A DNA stretch of 64,000 nt, from assembly GCF_033705735.1 (NCBI RefSeq), contig NZ_CP131130.1, positions 3,359,501-3,423,500 on the forward strand, given 5' to 3'. The stretch comes from Shinella zoogloeoides (lineage in GTDB: Bacteria; Pseudomonadota; Alphaproteobacteria; Rhizobiales; Rhizobiaceae). Every line of letters starts with the position of its first letter. Within the stretch, counting starts at the first letter, position 1. The notes under the pieces were generated by a model, which was given only the letters and a program-made list of their open reading frames with translations, made no database searches and was not told the origin of the DNA. Position numbers and translations under genes: made by a program. Below, piece by piece: positions 55,224 through 64,000 of this stretch.

Positions 55224-55843
55224 TTTCGCCTGCCACGATCGTGGATGCAGTCCTGCGGCGCGCGGGAGATGCGCGCCGCTTCCTCGTCGGCCTCGCCGGC
55301 CCGCCCGCGGCCGGCAAGTCGACGCTGGCGGAAGCCCTCCGGGAGGGCCTTGTCGCGAAGGGCGAGAGCGCCGAAATCCTGCCGATGGACGGCTTCCACA
55401 TGGACAACGGCATCCTCGCCGCGCGGGGCCTGCTGCCGCGCAAGGGCGTGCCGGAGAGTTTCGATGCCCGCGGCTTCATCGATATCGTCCACGCCCTGAA
55501 ACGGGCGGAGGGCGAGGTGCTGGTGCCGGTCTTCGACCGTTCGCGCGAGATCGCCATCAATGCCGCCCGCGCCATCCCGCGGGAAACGCGCTTCATCCTC
55601 GCCGAAGGCAACTACCTTCTCTTCAAGGATGCGCCGTGGGACAGGCTCGACGGCGTCTTCGATTTCACCATTTTCGTCGGCCCGCCCTATGCGGTGCTGG
55701 AGGAGCGGCTGCGCCAGCGCTGGCTGGGTTACGCGCTGCCCGAGGACCAGATCGGCTGGAAGCTCTACGGCAACGACCTGCCGAACGGAAAACGCATCCT
55801 GGAGAATTCCCGCCCCGCCGATCTCCATATCGACCTTTTTTGA
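55220..55843 (+). CDS. frcK: FrcK kinase-like P-loop protein of the fructose operon
   Basis: A 207-residue protein of the uridine kinase/pantothenate kinase-like P-loop family. Walker A is GPPAAGKST (27-35); [11 protein letters not shown], with DGFHMD, is the family DxxH-like substrate loop, and LAEGNYLLF with [17 protein letters not shown] follows. FrcK is encoded after frcBCA in Sinorhizobium meliloti; phosphorylation of fructose has been proposed but is not settled. The ATG overlaps the frcA stop. A 58-bp gap separates it from pyrC. Confidence 0.9.
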   Translation: MISPATIVDAVLRRAGDARRFLVGLAGPPAAGKSTLAEALREGLVAKGESAEILPMDGFHMDNGILAARGLLPRKGVPESFDARGFIDIVHALKRAEGEVLVPVFDRSREIAINAARAIPRETRFILAEGNYLLFKDAPWDRLDGVFDFTIFVGPPYAVLEERLRQRWLGYALPEDQIGWKLYGNDLPNGKRILENSRPADLHIDLF

Positions 55844-55901
55844 GGAATTGTCGGTCGTCTCTCCGGGTGCTATCGCAACTCCAGAGACTGGAGACACGCC
55901 G

Positions 55902-56942
55902 ATGACCACCGAAATCACCATCCGCCGGCCTGACGACTGGCACCTGCACCTGCGCGACGGCGCCATGCTCGAAGGCGTGATCGGCGATACCAGCCGCCAC
56001 TTTGCCCGCGCCATCATCATGCCGAACCTGGTGCCGCCGGTCGTTACCACCGCTGACGCCACGGCCTACCGCGACCGCATCCTCGCCGCCGTGCCGAAGG
56101 GTGATCGCTTCGAGCCGCTGATGACGCTCTATCTCACCGAGCACACCAATCCCGACGATGTGGAAGCCGGCTACAGGAGCGGTCTCATCCGCGCTGTAAA
56201 GCTGTACCCCGCCGGCGCGACGACCAATTCCCATGGCGGCGTGCGCGACATGGATAAGGCGATGCCCGTGCTGGAGCGCATGGCAAAGATCGGCCTGACG
56301 CTCTGCGTGCATGGCGAGGTCACGACGCCCGAGGTCGACATCTTCGACCGCGAGGCGGTGTTCATCGAGACGGTGCTGGATCCGCTGCGAAAGCGCCTGC
56401 CCGAGCTGCGCGTAACCATGGAGCATGTGACGACGAGGAACGGCGTCGACTACATCAAGGCGGCGAAGGAAAACCTCGCCGGCTCGATCACCACGCACCA
56501 CCTGATCATCAACCGCAACGCCATCCTCGTCGGCGGCATCAAGCCGCATTACTACTGCCTGCCCGTCGCCAAGCGCGAGGAGCACCGGCTGGCGCTGCGT
56601 GCTGCCGCCACCTCCGGCGACAGCCGCTTCTTCCTCGGCACGGACAGCGCGCCGCATGTCGATCCCCTGAAGGAATGCGCCTGCGGCTGCGCCGGCGTCT
56701 ATACCTCGATCAACACGATGAGCTGCCTTGCCCACGTCTTCGAGCAGGACGGCGCGCTCGACAGGCTTGAAGCCTTCGCCTCGCTGAACGGCCCGGCCTG
56801 GTACGGCCTGCCGGCGAACGAGGAGACGATCCGTCTCGTCAGGCGCGAGGAGGCCGTGGCCTTCCCCGCGAAGATCGAGACCGGGGCGGGGCCGGTGACG
56901 GTGTTCGACCCGATGTTCCCGCTGCATTGGGATGTAGCCTAG
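55902..56942 (+). CDS. pyrC: Dihydroorotase (type II, PyrC)
   Basis: Zinc amidohydrolase that cyclises carbamoyl-aspartate to dihydroorotate in pyrimidine synthesis; 346 residues. HxH zinc ligands are His14 and His16 in [10 protein letters not shown]; the carbamylated Lys is Lys100 in [14 protein letters not shown]; further ligands are in TLCVHGEVT and [11 protein letters not shown], and the catalytic Asp is in GTDSAPH. It is the monofunctional, E. coli-like type. The ATG at 55902 follows frcK by 58 bp and a weak GGAGACA site. No pyrimidine genes are adjacent. Confidence 0.96.
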   Translation: MTTEITIRRPDDWHLHLRDGAMLEGVIGDTSRHFARAIIMPNLVPPVVTTADATAYRDRILAAVPKGDRFEPLMTLYLTEHTNPDDVEAGYRSGLIRAVKLYPAGATTNSHGGVRDMDKAMPVLERMAKIGLTLCVHGEVTTPEVDIFDREAVFIETVLDPLRKRLPELRVTMEHVTTRNGVDYIKAAKENLAGSITTHHLIINRNAILVGGIKPHYYCLPVAKREEHRLALRAAATSGDSRFFLGTDSAPHVDPLKECACGCAGVYTSINTMSCLAHVFEQDGALDRLEAFASLNGPAWYGLPANEETIRLVRREEAVAFPAKIETGAGPVTVFDPMFPLHWDVA

Positions 56943-56945
56943 CGA

Positions 56946-57707
56946 TCAGATGAAGGGCCGCGGTCCACGCTGCAGCCCCTCCCACCCAGCCAGTGCCAGA
57001 AGGCCGTCGGGATCGAGGATTTCGCAGCCCCGGTCCTGCCAGCGCATCAGCTTGCGGTCCGCCAGCTTGCGCAGCGTCTTGTTCGTATGGACGAGCGACA
57101 GGCCGAGCGTGTCGGCGACATGCTGCTGGGTGATCGGGACGACCCGCTTGCCGCCGCTCATGCCGGATAGGTGGGCGCGCTGGTGCAGGAAGGAAATGAG
57201 ATAGGCGGTGCGCTCCAGCGCCGTGCGCCGCCCGACGCTGAGCAGGTGCTCGTCGAGGATGCTTTCCTCCTGCGCCGCGATCCAGGTAAGATCGTAGGCG
57301 AGCGAGGCATGGCGCTCGAAAAGCCGTCCCAGCTTGGAGCGCTCGAAGAGACAGAGCGTCACGGATGTCAGCGCCTCGACGGAGTGGTCCATCTCCCCCA
57401 TCAGGCTGCCCTGGAGGCCGATGAGGTCGCCGGGCAGCACATAGTTCATGATCTGCCGCCGCCCGTCCGGCAGCAGCTTGTAGCGGAACGCCCAGCCGGA
57501 GAGCACGGTGAAGAGATGGGCGCTATGCATGCCCTCGACGAGGATCGTCGCGCCACGCTCGGCAGACAGTTCCCCGCTCTTGAACTGCGAGACGAACTCC
57601 AGTTCCTTCGCTGAAAAATCGCGGAAATCCGGAAGACTGCGCAGGGGACACTGCTGGCAGGGCGTGCGCCATCGGGTTTTCTGGTTGGCCGCCGTTCCGC
57701 TCGCCAT
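56946..57707 (-). CDS. Crp/Fnr-family transcriptional regulator
   Basis: A 253-residue regulator: cyclic-nucleotide-binding-type sensor domain (about 30-150; EGMHSAHLFTVLSGWAFRYKLLPDGRRQIMNYVLPGDLIGLQG) and a Crp helix-turn-helix (about 185-235; PITQQHVADTLGLSLVHTNKTLRKLADR). A CQQC pair near the N-terminus recalls FNR but the full four-Cys cluster set is absent, so an oxygen-labile Fe-S cluster is unlikely. The ATG at 57707 has GGAGG upstream; readings starting 57 bp earlier do not. It ends 3 bp from the convergent pyrC stop. A degenerate receiver-domain gene is divergent. Confidence 0.88.
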   Translation of the reverse strand: MASGTAANQKTRWRTPCQQCPLRSLPDFRDFSAKELEFVSQFKSGELSAERGATILVEGMHSAHLFTVLSGWAFRYKLLPDGRRQIMNYVLPGDLIGLQGSLMGEMDHSVEALTSVTLCLFERSKLGRLFERHASLAYDLTWIAAQEESILDEHLLSVGRRTALERTAYLISFLHQRAHLSGMSGGKRVVPITQQHVADTLGLSLVHTNKTLRKLADRKLMRWQDRGCEILDPDGLLALAGWEGLQRGPRPFI

Positions 57708-57884
57708 CGTGCCTCCGCTCTCGGGACTGGCCATGCAAACGCGGCACGCGCGCGCTTGTTCCATCGCGCAGGCACTATGTCTTATTTAAATGACACCCTC
57801 TGCCCCCCGGCCCACAGTCCGCCCTCCCGAGCCGCTCCCTTCGCGGCTCCACATGGATGACACATGGATAGGAGTGCGGGCGCC

Positions 57885-58256
57885 ATGAAGCCTTCTCTAC
57901 CGCACATCTTGATCGCCGAACGCGAATTCCTGATCGCGCTCGATGCGGAGTATCTGATCAAGTTGGCACTCGATTGCCGTATCACGCTGCTCCGGCCGGA
58001 GCAGGTCGACCAATGGGATGCGGCGGCGCTGGCGGATGTCGATCTCTGCCTGTTCGATGTGCCGCTCGACGCCTCGCCGGCCGCAAGGCGCATCGAACGG
58101 CTGGTCGAGGCGCGCGTGCCGCTGCTGTTCACCAGCCTCGGCGATCTGCATGCCGGCGGTGTGGAGGGCTTCGAGGTCATTCCCGTCGCCCGCAAGCCCT
58201 ATGACGGCGAGACGCTGCTTGCGCTCGTCCGGGAACGGCTGCGGCAAACGCCGTAG
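57885..58256 (+). CDS. Stand-alone receiver-like protein (degenerate response regulator)
   Basis: A 123-residue single domain with CheY topology. HILIAEREFLIALDAEYL is strand 1 with Glu12 and Glu14 in place of the usual Asp pair, VDLCLFDVPLDA places a potential phosphoacceptor at Asp58, LLFTSLGD has Thr83, and VARKPYDGETL has the conserved Lys104. It lacks any output domain. The ATG at 57885 has AGGAG upstream; an in-frame ATG at 57864 is an alternative. It lies divergent from the Crp/Fnr gene. A cognate kinase is not present in the window. Confidence 0.72.
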   Translation: MKPSLPHILIAEREFLIALDAEYLIKLALDCRITLLRPEQVDQWDAAALADVDLCLFDVPLDASPAARRIERLVEARVPLLFTSLGDLHAGGVEGFEVIPVARKPYDGETLLALVRERLRQTP

Positions 58257-58273
58257 CCGTTCCGTAAGGCCGA

Positions 58274-58723
58274 TCAGAACTGACGGCCGAGCTTTGCGTC
58301 GACGGAATGGCCGTTGGCGCCGCGGATCGCGAAGAACAACAGGATGAGCGTCCAGAGGATCGATTTCTCGGCGCCCATCACGCCTTCACCCTGCACCACG
58401 CCGTGGAAATAGATGGTGACGGCCAGCACGATCGTCGCGGCGAAGGCGGCCGGACGCGTGAAGAGGCCGATCGCGATGAGGATGCCGCCGAAGAACTCGG
58501 TCGCCGAAAGCAGCGGCGACCAGAAGGCGCCCGGATAGAAGCCGAGGCTCTCCACCATGCCGCTCGCGCCGAAGGGGTTGAGGATCTTGCCATAGCCGTG
58601 GGTGGCGAGAAGCAGGCCGGCGGCCACGCGCAGGATCGTTTCGGCGCCGTCATGCAAGGCGGCATAGAGACCGCCCAGCGCGGGAACGATGAGGCGGGGA
58701 CGGTTGGTGGCAAGCTCGGTCAT
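58274..58723 (-). CDS. DoxX-family membrane protein
   Basis: A 149-residue four-helix membrane protein of the DoxX/DoxD-like family. AETILRVAAGLLLATHGYGKILNPFG, with the HGYGKI segment, FWSPLLSATEFFGGILIAIGLFTRPAA with the conserved E-F-x-G-G pattern, and the C-terminal SILWTLILLFFAIRGANGHSVDAKLG are typical. Some DoxX proteins take part in redox or sulfur metabolism or form a complex with superoxide dismutase; the role here is not known. The ATG at 58723 has an AGGAG ribosome site; the upstream in-frame start has none. Confidence 0.87.
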   Translation of the reverse strand: MTELATNRPRLIVPALGGLYAALHDGAETILRVAAGLLLATHGYGKILNPFGASGMVESLGFYPGAFWSPLLSATEFFGGILIAIGLFTRPAAFAATIVLAVTIYFHGVVQGEGVMGAEKSILWTLILLFFAIRGANGHSVDAKLGRQF

Positions 58724-58902
58724 GGAGGCTCCTGTCGGAATGTTGCAGTGCGGCATCTCTCGGTGATGAAGCCGGCTGCGGCAAGATGTCCCGCGACAAA
58801 ACTTGATAAATTAAGGTGACATTTACGTGAGCGGCCGCCACGCGCGGCGTGCCAAGCGCGGCCTCCTGCTATATGCTGCGCGGATCGAAGAGGGAGATCG
58901 GC

Positions 58903-59202
58903 ATGTCCGGGCAGAAGCCGCGCGTTTCCATATTGTATTGCACCCAGTGCAACTGGTTGCTCCGCGCCGGCTGGATGGCCCAGGAGCTGCTGTCGACCTT
59001 CTCCGATTCGCTCGGCGAAGTGGCGCTCATTCCCGGCACCGGCGGCAATTTCGAGATTCATGTCGGCGAGACGCTCGTCTGGGAGCGCAAGCGGGACGGC
59101 GGCTTTCCCGGCCCGAAGGAGCTGAAGCAGCGCGTGCGCGACATCATCGAGCCGGAGCGCGATCTCGGGCACACCGACCGCGCCGGCAGCGACCATCCGT
59201 GA
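58903..59202 (+). CDS. SelW/SelT/SelH-family (Rdx) thioredoxin-like protein
   Basis: A 99-residue thioredoxin-fold protein with the redox motif CTQC (Cys13 and Cys16) after strand 1 and GTGGNFEIHVGETLVWERKRDGGFPGPKELKQRVRDII in the C-terminal half, the Rdx family hallmark. In many bacteria the second position of this motif is selenocysteine, here it is Cys, so the protein is the sulfur form. It probably acts in thiol redox chemistry in the cytoplasm. The ATG at 58903 has GGGAG at 8 nt. It is divergent from the DoxX gene and convergent with the BA14K gene. Confidence 0.88.
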   Translation: MSGQKPRVSILYCTQCNWLLRAGWMAQELLSTFSDSLGEVALIPGTGGNFEIHVGETLVWERKRDGGFPGPKELKQRVRDIIEPERDLGHTDRAGSDHP

Positions 59203-59258
59203 AACGAAAACGGCGGGCCGGAGCCCGCCGTTCATCGGTGCCGATCTGGCCCCATGGC

Positions 59259-59645
59259 TTACCGGTAGGGCGAATAGCACACCCGGTAGATGCCGCGGCC
59301 CGCATGGTAGCGATTGCTGCCCGGGTCATAGGTGCGGTAGCGGTTGAGGCACCAGCGCACATGCGCGCTCCGCCCGCCGCCATAATAGCGTGGGCGCTCG
59401 TAGCGCGGGCGATAGTAGCGCCGCTCATAGCCGTAATAGGGCCGGTAGTGGTGACGCCGGTAATAGGGGCGGCGTTCCCAGCCGCAGCCATAGCCGACGC
59501 AGAACTGGGCCTCGGTGACGTTGTTCTGCGCCTGTGCATTCATGGCCGGCACGGCGAGCGGAGCGGCCTCGGCCGCCCCCATGGGCGCGATTGCGGAGGC
59601 GATGCCCATTGCGCAACCGAAAACGAGATTTCGAATCTTCGACAT
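59259..59645 (-). CDS. BA14K-type secreted lectin-like protein
   Basis: A 128-residue exported protein with a signal peptide (about 1-28, ending GAAEAA). A Tyr/Arg-rich low-complexity region (about 55-90; RPYYRRHHYRPYYGYERRYYR) precedes the C-terminal BA14K motif HVRWCLNRYRTYDPGSNRYH with GIYRVC, containing the Cys pair. BA14K of Brucella is an immunoreactive lectin-like protein; rhizobial relatives are periplasmic or cell-surface proteins of unknown role. The ATG at 59645 starts MSKIRNLVFG. It is convergent with the SelW-like gene. Confidence 0.85.
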   Translation of the reverse strand: MSKIRNLVFGCAMGIASAIAPMGAAEAAPLAVPAMNAQAQNNVTEAQFCVGYGCGWERRPYYRRHHYRPYYGYERRYYRPRYERPRYYGGGRSAHVRWCLNRYRTYDPGSNRYHAGRGIYRVCYSPYR

Positions 59646-59792
59646 GTGATCCTCACTGTTTCTGGCGGGATATTTCCCGGTCACGTCCCTGTTTTGTATT
59701 ACGTTCACGCATTTTGTTTTATTCATGATCGCGGCCCCGCATGAAGGGGATGTATCGCCGGATTTTCGATCCGCAAGAGGCGTGAGGACAGC

Positions 59793-61223
59793 ATGAGCCT
59801 GAAATTCGGAACCAGTGGCCTGCGCGGCCTGTCGGTGGATCTGGAAGGGCCGGCGAGCGCGCTCTACGCCACGGCCTTCGCGCGCCATCTCCTGGCGGCG
59901 GGCCTTGCCCGGCCGGGCGACGAGATCCTGGTCGGTCGCGACTTTCGCGCCTCCAGCCTCGCCATTTCCGCCATCGCCATCGCCGCGCTGCGCAAGGCGG
60001 GCCTTGCTCCGCGCGATTGCGGCGTGCTGCCGACGCCGGCGCTGGCTTTGCTCGGCCTTCAAGGCCGGGCCGCCTGCCTGATGGTGACCGGCTCGCACAT
60101 TCCCGCCGACCGCAATGGCATCAAGTTCTACCGGCCGGACGGCGAGATCGACAAGGCGGACGAGGCGGCGATCACCGCCGCCGCCGAGGCGATCCGCGCC
60201 GAAGGCACGGTCTTCGACGCCGCTGAGGAAAGCGCGGAGGATCGCCACGAGGCCGCCATGGCGCTCTATGGCGAGCGCAACCGCAGGCTTCTGCCGGAGG
60301 GCAGCCTCTCCGGCCTTCGCGTCGGCGTCTACCAGCATTCCACGGTAGCGCGCGATCTCTTCGTCTCGGTGCTCGCTTATTACGGCGCGGATGTCGTCGC
60401 GCTCGGCCGGTCGGAGAGCTTCATTCCGGTGGATACCGAGGCCGTCTCCGCCGAGACCGTCGCGCTCCTGCAGCAGTGGGCGCTGGAGTATGGCCTGCAT
60501 GCGATCGTATCTGCCGACGGCGACGGCGACCGGCCGCTCGTCGCCGACGAGACCGGCGCGCCGATCCGCGGCGACCTCGTCGGCCTCATCGCCAGCCGCT
60601 TCCTCGGCGCAAGCGTCGTGGCGACCCCCGTTACCTCCAATTCCGGCATCGAGGCCGCGGTCGGCGGCAGGGTGCTGCGCACGAAGGTCGGCTCGCCTTA
60701 TGTGATCGCCGCGATGAACGAGGCGGTCGCCGCGGGCGGGAAAGCCGTTGCGGGGTTCGAGGCCAATGGGGGAACGCTGACGGCGACGCCCTTCACGGTG
60801 AACGGCGAAACGCTCGCGCCGCTGCCGACCCGCGACAGCCTGATGCCGATCCTCGCCGTGCTGGCGCTGAGGGCGGCCGAAGAACGCCCGCTCTCGCAGA
60901 TCGCCGTGGGCTTTGCGCTGCCGGCCGCCGCGAGCGACCGGCTGGAGAATTTTCCGGTCGAGACGAGCGCCGCGCTGATGGCGGAGCTGCGGTCGGGCGC
61001 CGGCCCGCTCGCTGCGTTCCTGGCGCCCATCGGCGTGCCCCGGAAGGTGAGCGACATCGACGGGCTGCGCGTGACGCTGGAGGATGCAAGCGTCATCCAT
61101 TTCCGCCCCTCCGGCAATGCGCCGGAAATGCGCTGCTACGTGGAGGCCGCCGACGAGACCGCCGCCGCTCGCCTGCTGGAGGCCGGCCTTGCCCGCATCC
61201 GCGAATGGGCGATGAGCCGCTGA
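59793..61223 (+). CDS. Phosphohexomutase (phosphomannomutase/phosphoglucomutase type)
   Basis: A 476-residue alpha-D-phosphohexomutase. Domain 1 starts MSLKFGTSGLRG and carries the phosphoserine loop VTGSHIPADRNGIKFY with Ser101; the metal loop is ADGDGDRP (Asp242, Asp244, Asp246); the sugar-specificity loop is GFEANGGTLTATPF and the phosphate-binding loop is HFRPSGNAPEMRCY. It moves phosphate between C1 and C6 of mannose or glucose for nucleotide-sugar synthesis. The family resembles rhizobial NoeK/ExoC/ManB-like proteins. It could supply sugar donors for the GT2/STT3-like locus, but is 37 kb away. Confidence 0.9.
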   Translation: MSLKFGTSGLRGLSVDLEGPASALYATAFARHLLAAGLARPGDEILVGRDFRASSLAISAIAIAALRKAGLAPRDCGVLPTPALALLGLQGRAACLMVTGSHIPADRNGIKFYRPDGEIDKADEAAITAAAEAIRAEGTVFDAAEESAEDRHEAAMALYGERNRRLLPEGSLSGLRVGVYQHSTVARDLFVSVLAYYGADVVALGRSESFIPVDTEAVSAETVALLQQWALEYGLHAIVSADGDGDRPLVADETGAPIRGDLVGLIASRFLGASVVATPVTSNSGIEAAVGGRVLRTKVGSPYVIAAMNEAVAAGGKAVAGFEANGGTLTATPFTVNGETLAPLPTRDSLMPILAVLALRAAEERPLSQIAVGFALPAAASDRLENFPVETSAALMAELRSGAGPLAAFLAPIGVPRKVSDIDGLRVTLEDASVIHFRPSGNAPEMRCYVEAADETAAARLLEAGLARIREWAMSR

Positions 61224-61275
61224 GCGGCTTTTCGAAGCTTTTCGCCAAGCTGTTGCGAAAACTTCAAAAAGCCTG

Positions 61276-61304
61276 TTGACACCGGCGGGCGGGCCTTCTA
61301 CATG
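61276..61304 (+). promoter_or_regulatory. tRNA-Leu promoter
   Basis: TTGACA, a 17-bp spacer and TACATG (-10 at 61299-61304), followed 11 bp later by the tRNA. This is the best consensus-like housekeeping promoter in the window. Confidence 0.8.
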
Positions 61305-61314
61305 GCTCTCCGTC

Positions 61315-61401
61315 GCCCAGATGGCGGAATTGGTAGACGCGCCAGCTTCAGGTGCTGGTACTCGAAAGGGTGTGGAGGTTCGAGTCCTCTTCTGGGCACC
61401 A
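61315..61401 (+). tRNA. tRNA-Leu (anticodon CAG)
   Basis: An 87-nt class II tRNA. The acceptor stem pairs GCCCAGA with TCTGGGC and an encoded ACCA end follows. The anticodon stem CCAGC/GCTGG encloses the loop TTCAGGT with anticodon CAG at 61349-61351, reading CUG codons. There is a long variable arm (ACTCGAAAGGGTGT) and a normal T arm GAGG-TTCGAGT-CCTC. A promoter precedes it and a hairpin terminator follows. No integrase or attachment duplication is seen next to it. Confidence 0.95.
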
Positions 61402-61432
61402 AATTCCCGTTCCGGATTTTCCGGAATATGTC

Positions 61433-61460
61433 AAAAAGCCCGGCCTTGCCGGGCTTTTTT
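61433..61460 (+). terminator. Intrinsic terminator after tRNA-Leu
   Basis: AAAAAGCCCGGC-CTT-GCCGGGCTTTTT with a sixth T, a perfect 12-bp stem. It ends the tRNA transcript before the HPP gene. Confidence 0.93.
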
Positions 61461-61593
61461 GTTGCCCTGCGGCAGGCTCGCACCGCTTCTTTTCCGGCAA
61501 AGCAGAATCTTCCCCTCGCGCCCTTGCGTGACGGGCGCGATCGGCACATAAGCCTTGAAAATAATCAACTGCCTTTCTGACATCAGGATCATC

Positions 61594-62736
61594 GTGGGCC
61601 AATCTCAACACGATGCCCGAAAAGCGGGCATTCTGTCTAAATTCCGGCTGTTCAGTCCCATTCTCGCCGGCGCCACGCTCAAGGAACGCCTCATCGGCTG
61701 CCTCGGGGCCCTGATCGGTATTTGCCTCACCGGCCTCGTCTGCGGTTATTTCATGGGCAACGATGTCCACCTGCCGCTGATCGTCGCGCCCGTCGGCGCC
61801 TCGGCCGTGCTGCTCTTCGCGGTGCCGGCAAGTCCGCTGGCCCAGCCCTGGTCCATCGTCGGCGGCAACACGATTTCCGCTTTCGTCGGCGTGACGGTGC
61901 TGACGCTCGTCAAGGATCCGGCCATCGCCATCGGCCTTGCCGTGGCGCTTGCGATCCTCGCCATGTCGCTCACCCGCTCGCTGCATCCGCCGGGCGGCGC
62001 GGCGGCGCTCACCGCGGTCATCGGCGGGGCGGCGGTCACCCGGGCCGGTTTCTGGTTCCCGCTGGTGCCGGTCGCCCTCAATTCGATGATGCTGGTCGCC
62101 CTCGGCATCGTGTTCCATCGCCTTTCAGGACGGCAGTATCCGCACCGCCAGACGGTCGCCCCCGTCAATACGCACAAGACGGCCGACCCGCCGGCCGCCT
62201 TCCGCGTCGGCTTCAACACCGAGGATATCGACGCCGCCGTCGCCAACCTCAACGAGACGCTCGACATCAGCCGCGCCGACCTCGACACCCTGCTGCGGCA
62301 GGTCGAGCTGCAGGCGCTGCTTCGCCAGCGCGGCGAGCTCACCTGCGCCGACATCATGTCCCGCGACGTGGTGACGGTCGAGGCGGGAGCCACCGCCGAC
62401 GAGGCGCGCACGCTCCTCCTCGATCACGATATCCGCACGCTGCCGGTGCTCGACGGCGGCCGTCTGGTCGGCACGGTGGGGCTGCGCGAACTCGCCGCAA
62501 TAGTGCCCTCCGCCCATCTGCCGGTGTCCGAGGCCGCGACGGCAAGTCCCTCGGATCGGGCGATCGGCCTTATCCCGCGCCTCACCGACGGCATGATCCA
62601 CGCCGTGGTGGTGATCGACGAGGCGCGCCGCGTCGTCGGCATCATTTCCCAGACCGATCTTCTGGCCACGCTCGCAAAGAGCCTTTCCCAGACCGGCTCG
62701 CCCGCCCTGATGGGCGGCCATGGACAGGGGATCTGA
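61594..62736 (+). CDS. HPP-family membrane protein fused to a CBS domain pair
   Basis: A 380-residue protein: four-helix HPP membrane domain (about 30-175), with the motif APVGASAVLLFAVPASPLAQPWSIVGGNTISAF and SLHPPGGAAALTAVIGG (HPP), then a cytoplasmic linker and two CBS repeats (about 235-365; TCADIMSRDVVTVEAG and HDIRTLPVLDGG, then HAVVVIDEARRVVGIISQTDLLATL). HPP proteins in cyanobacteria and plants transport nitrite; CBS pairs sense adenosyl nucleotides. A GTG at 61594 with AGGA 6 nt upstream is preferred over a TTG at 61555. gdhA follows 90 bp downstream. Confidence 0.88.
   Translation: MGQSQHDARKAGILSKFRLFSPILAGATLKERLIGCLGALIGICLTGLVCGYFMGNDVHLPLIVAPVGASAVLLFAVPASPLAQPWSIVGGNTISAFVGVTVLTLVKDPAIAIGLAVALAILAMSLTRSLHPPGGAAALTAVIGGAAVTRAGFWFPLVPVALNSMMLVALGIVFHRLSGRQYPHRQTVAPVNTHKTADPPAAFRVGFNTEDIDAAVANLNETLDISRADLDTLLRQVELQALLRQRGELTCADIMSRDVVTVEAGATADEARTLLLDHDIRTLPVLDGGRLVGTVGLRELAAIVPSAHLPVSEAATASPSDRAIGLIPRLTDGMIHAVVVIDEARRVVGIISQTDLLATLAKSLSQTGSPALMGGHGQGI

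Positions 62737-64000
<1,264 letters not shown>

Noticed and set aside
56946..57707. FNR-type oxygen sensor
   Set aside because: Only one CxxC pair is present near the N-terminus; the four-Cys arrangement needed for an FNR [4Fe-4S] cluster is incomplete, so it is called only Crp/Fnr family.
61315..61401. tRNA-Leu as a possible integration site
   Set aside because: No integrase, no duplicated 3' tRNA end and only ordinary chromosomal genes on both sides.

Overview
The window looks like chromosomal DNA of a Rhizobiaceae alphaproteobacterium (Sinorhizobium/Ensifer, Rhizobium, Shinella or a close relative). The evidence is high GC, a complete frcRBCAK-type fructose locus, mbfA behind a perfect Irr (ICE) box, two large RIME-like palindromes, a BA14K-type protein, and the order mgsA-glk-ABC exporter-dapB beside yejABEF. 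There is no IS element, integrase, CRISPR array or prophage. Coding density is high and no gene-free stretch exceeds 300 bp.

Layout. 1-5.2 kb (minus): partial dapB, an MsbA-type ABC exporter, glk, mgsA and mepA. 5.4-11.3 kb (plus): the peptide importer yejABEF. 11.3-16.7 kb: hydroxyacid dehydrogenase, small secreted peptide, YbaK deacylase, M29 aminopeptidase, then an EamA transporter divergent from a MarR regulator with two perfect palindromic operators, and a flavin quinone reductase. 16.7-22.4 kb: xseA and a four-gene membrane-glycan-like locus (STT3-like GT-C protein, polyprenyl-type GT2, methyltransferase, small DMT protein). 22.4-28.9 kb: XRE/MmyB regulator and target-like membrane protein, acetylpolyamine deacetylase, RhtA-like exporter, OmpA lipoprotein, YiiX-like hydrolase, mbfA and a RIME-like element. 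28.9-34.8 kb (minus): infC, rpmI, rplT, an atypical kinase, pheS and pheT; infC starts at ATT. 35-38.6 kb: alpha/beta hydrolase, BTLCP transglutaminase-like protein, lepA. 38.7-50 kb: transporters, oxidoreductases, acetyltransferases and regulators, with an orphan divergent atpB. 50.1-55.8 kb: fucU/rbsD-like gene plus frcR, divergent from frcBCAK. 55.9-64 kb: pyrC, Crp/Fnr regulator, degenerate receiver protein, DoxX, SelW-like, BA14K, phosphohexomutase, tRNA-Leu(CAG), HPP-CBS protein and partial gdhA.

How parts work together: glk and mgsA are hexose-phosphate entry and overflow; frcBCAK imports fructose; yejABEF imports peptides; mbfA handles iron under Irr; pheST, infC, rpmI, rplT and lepA are translation genes. 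The least explained units are the STT3-like/GT2/methyltransferase/DMT locus, the orphan atpB and the kinase-like gene inserted before pheS.
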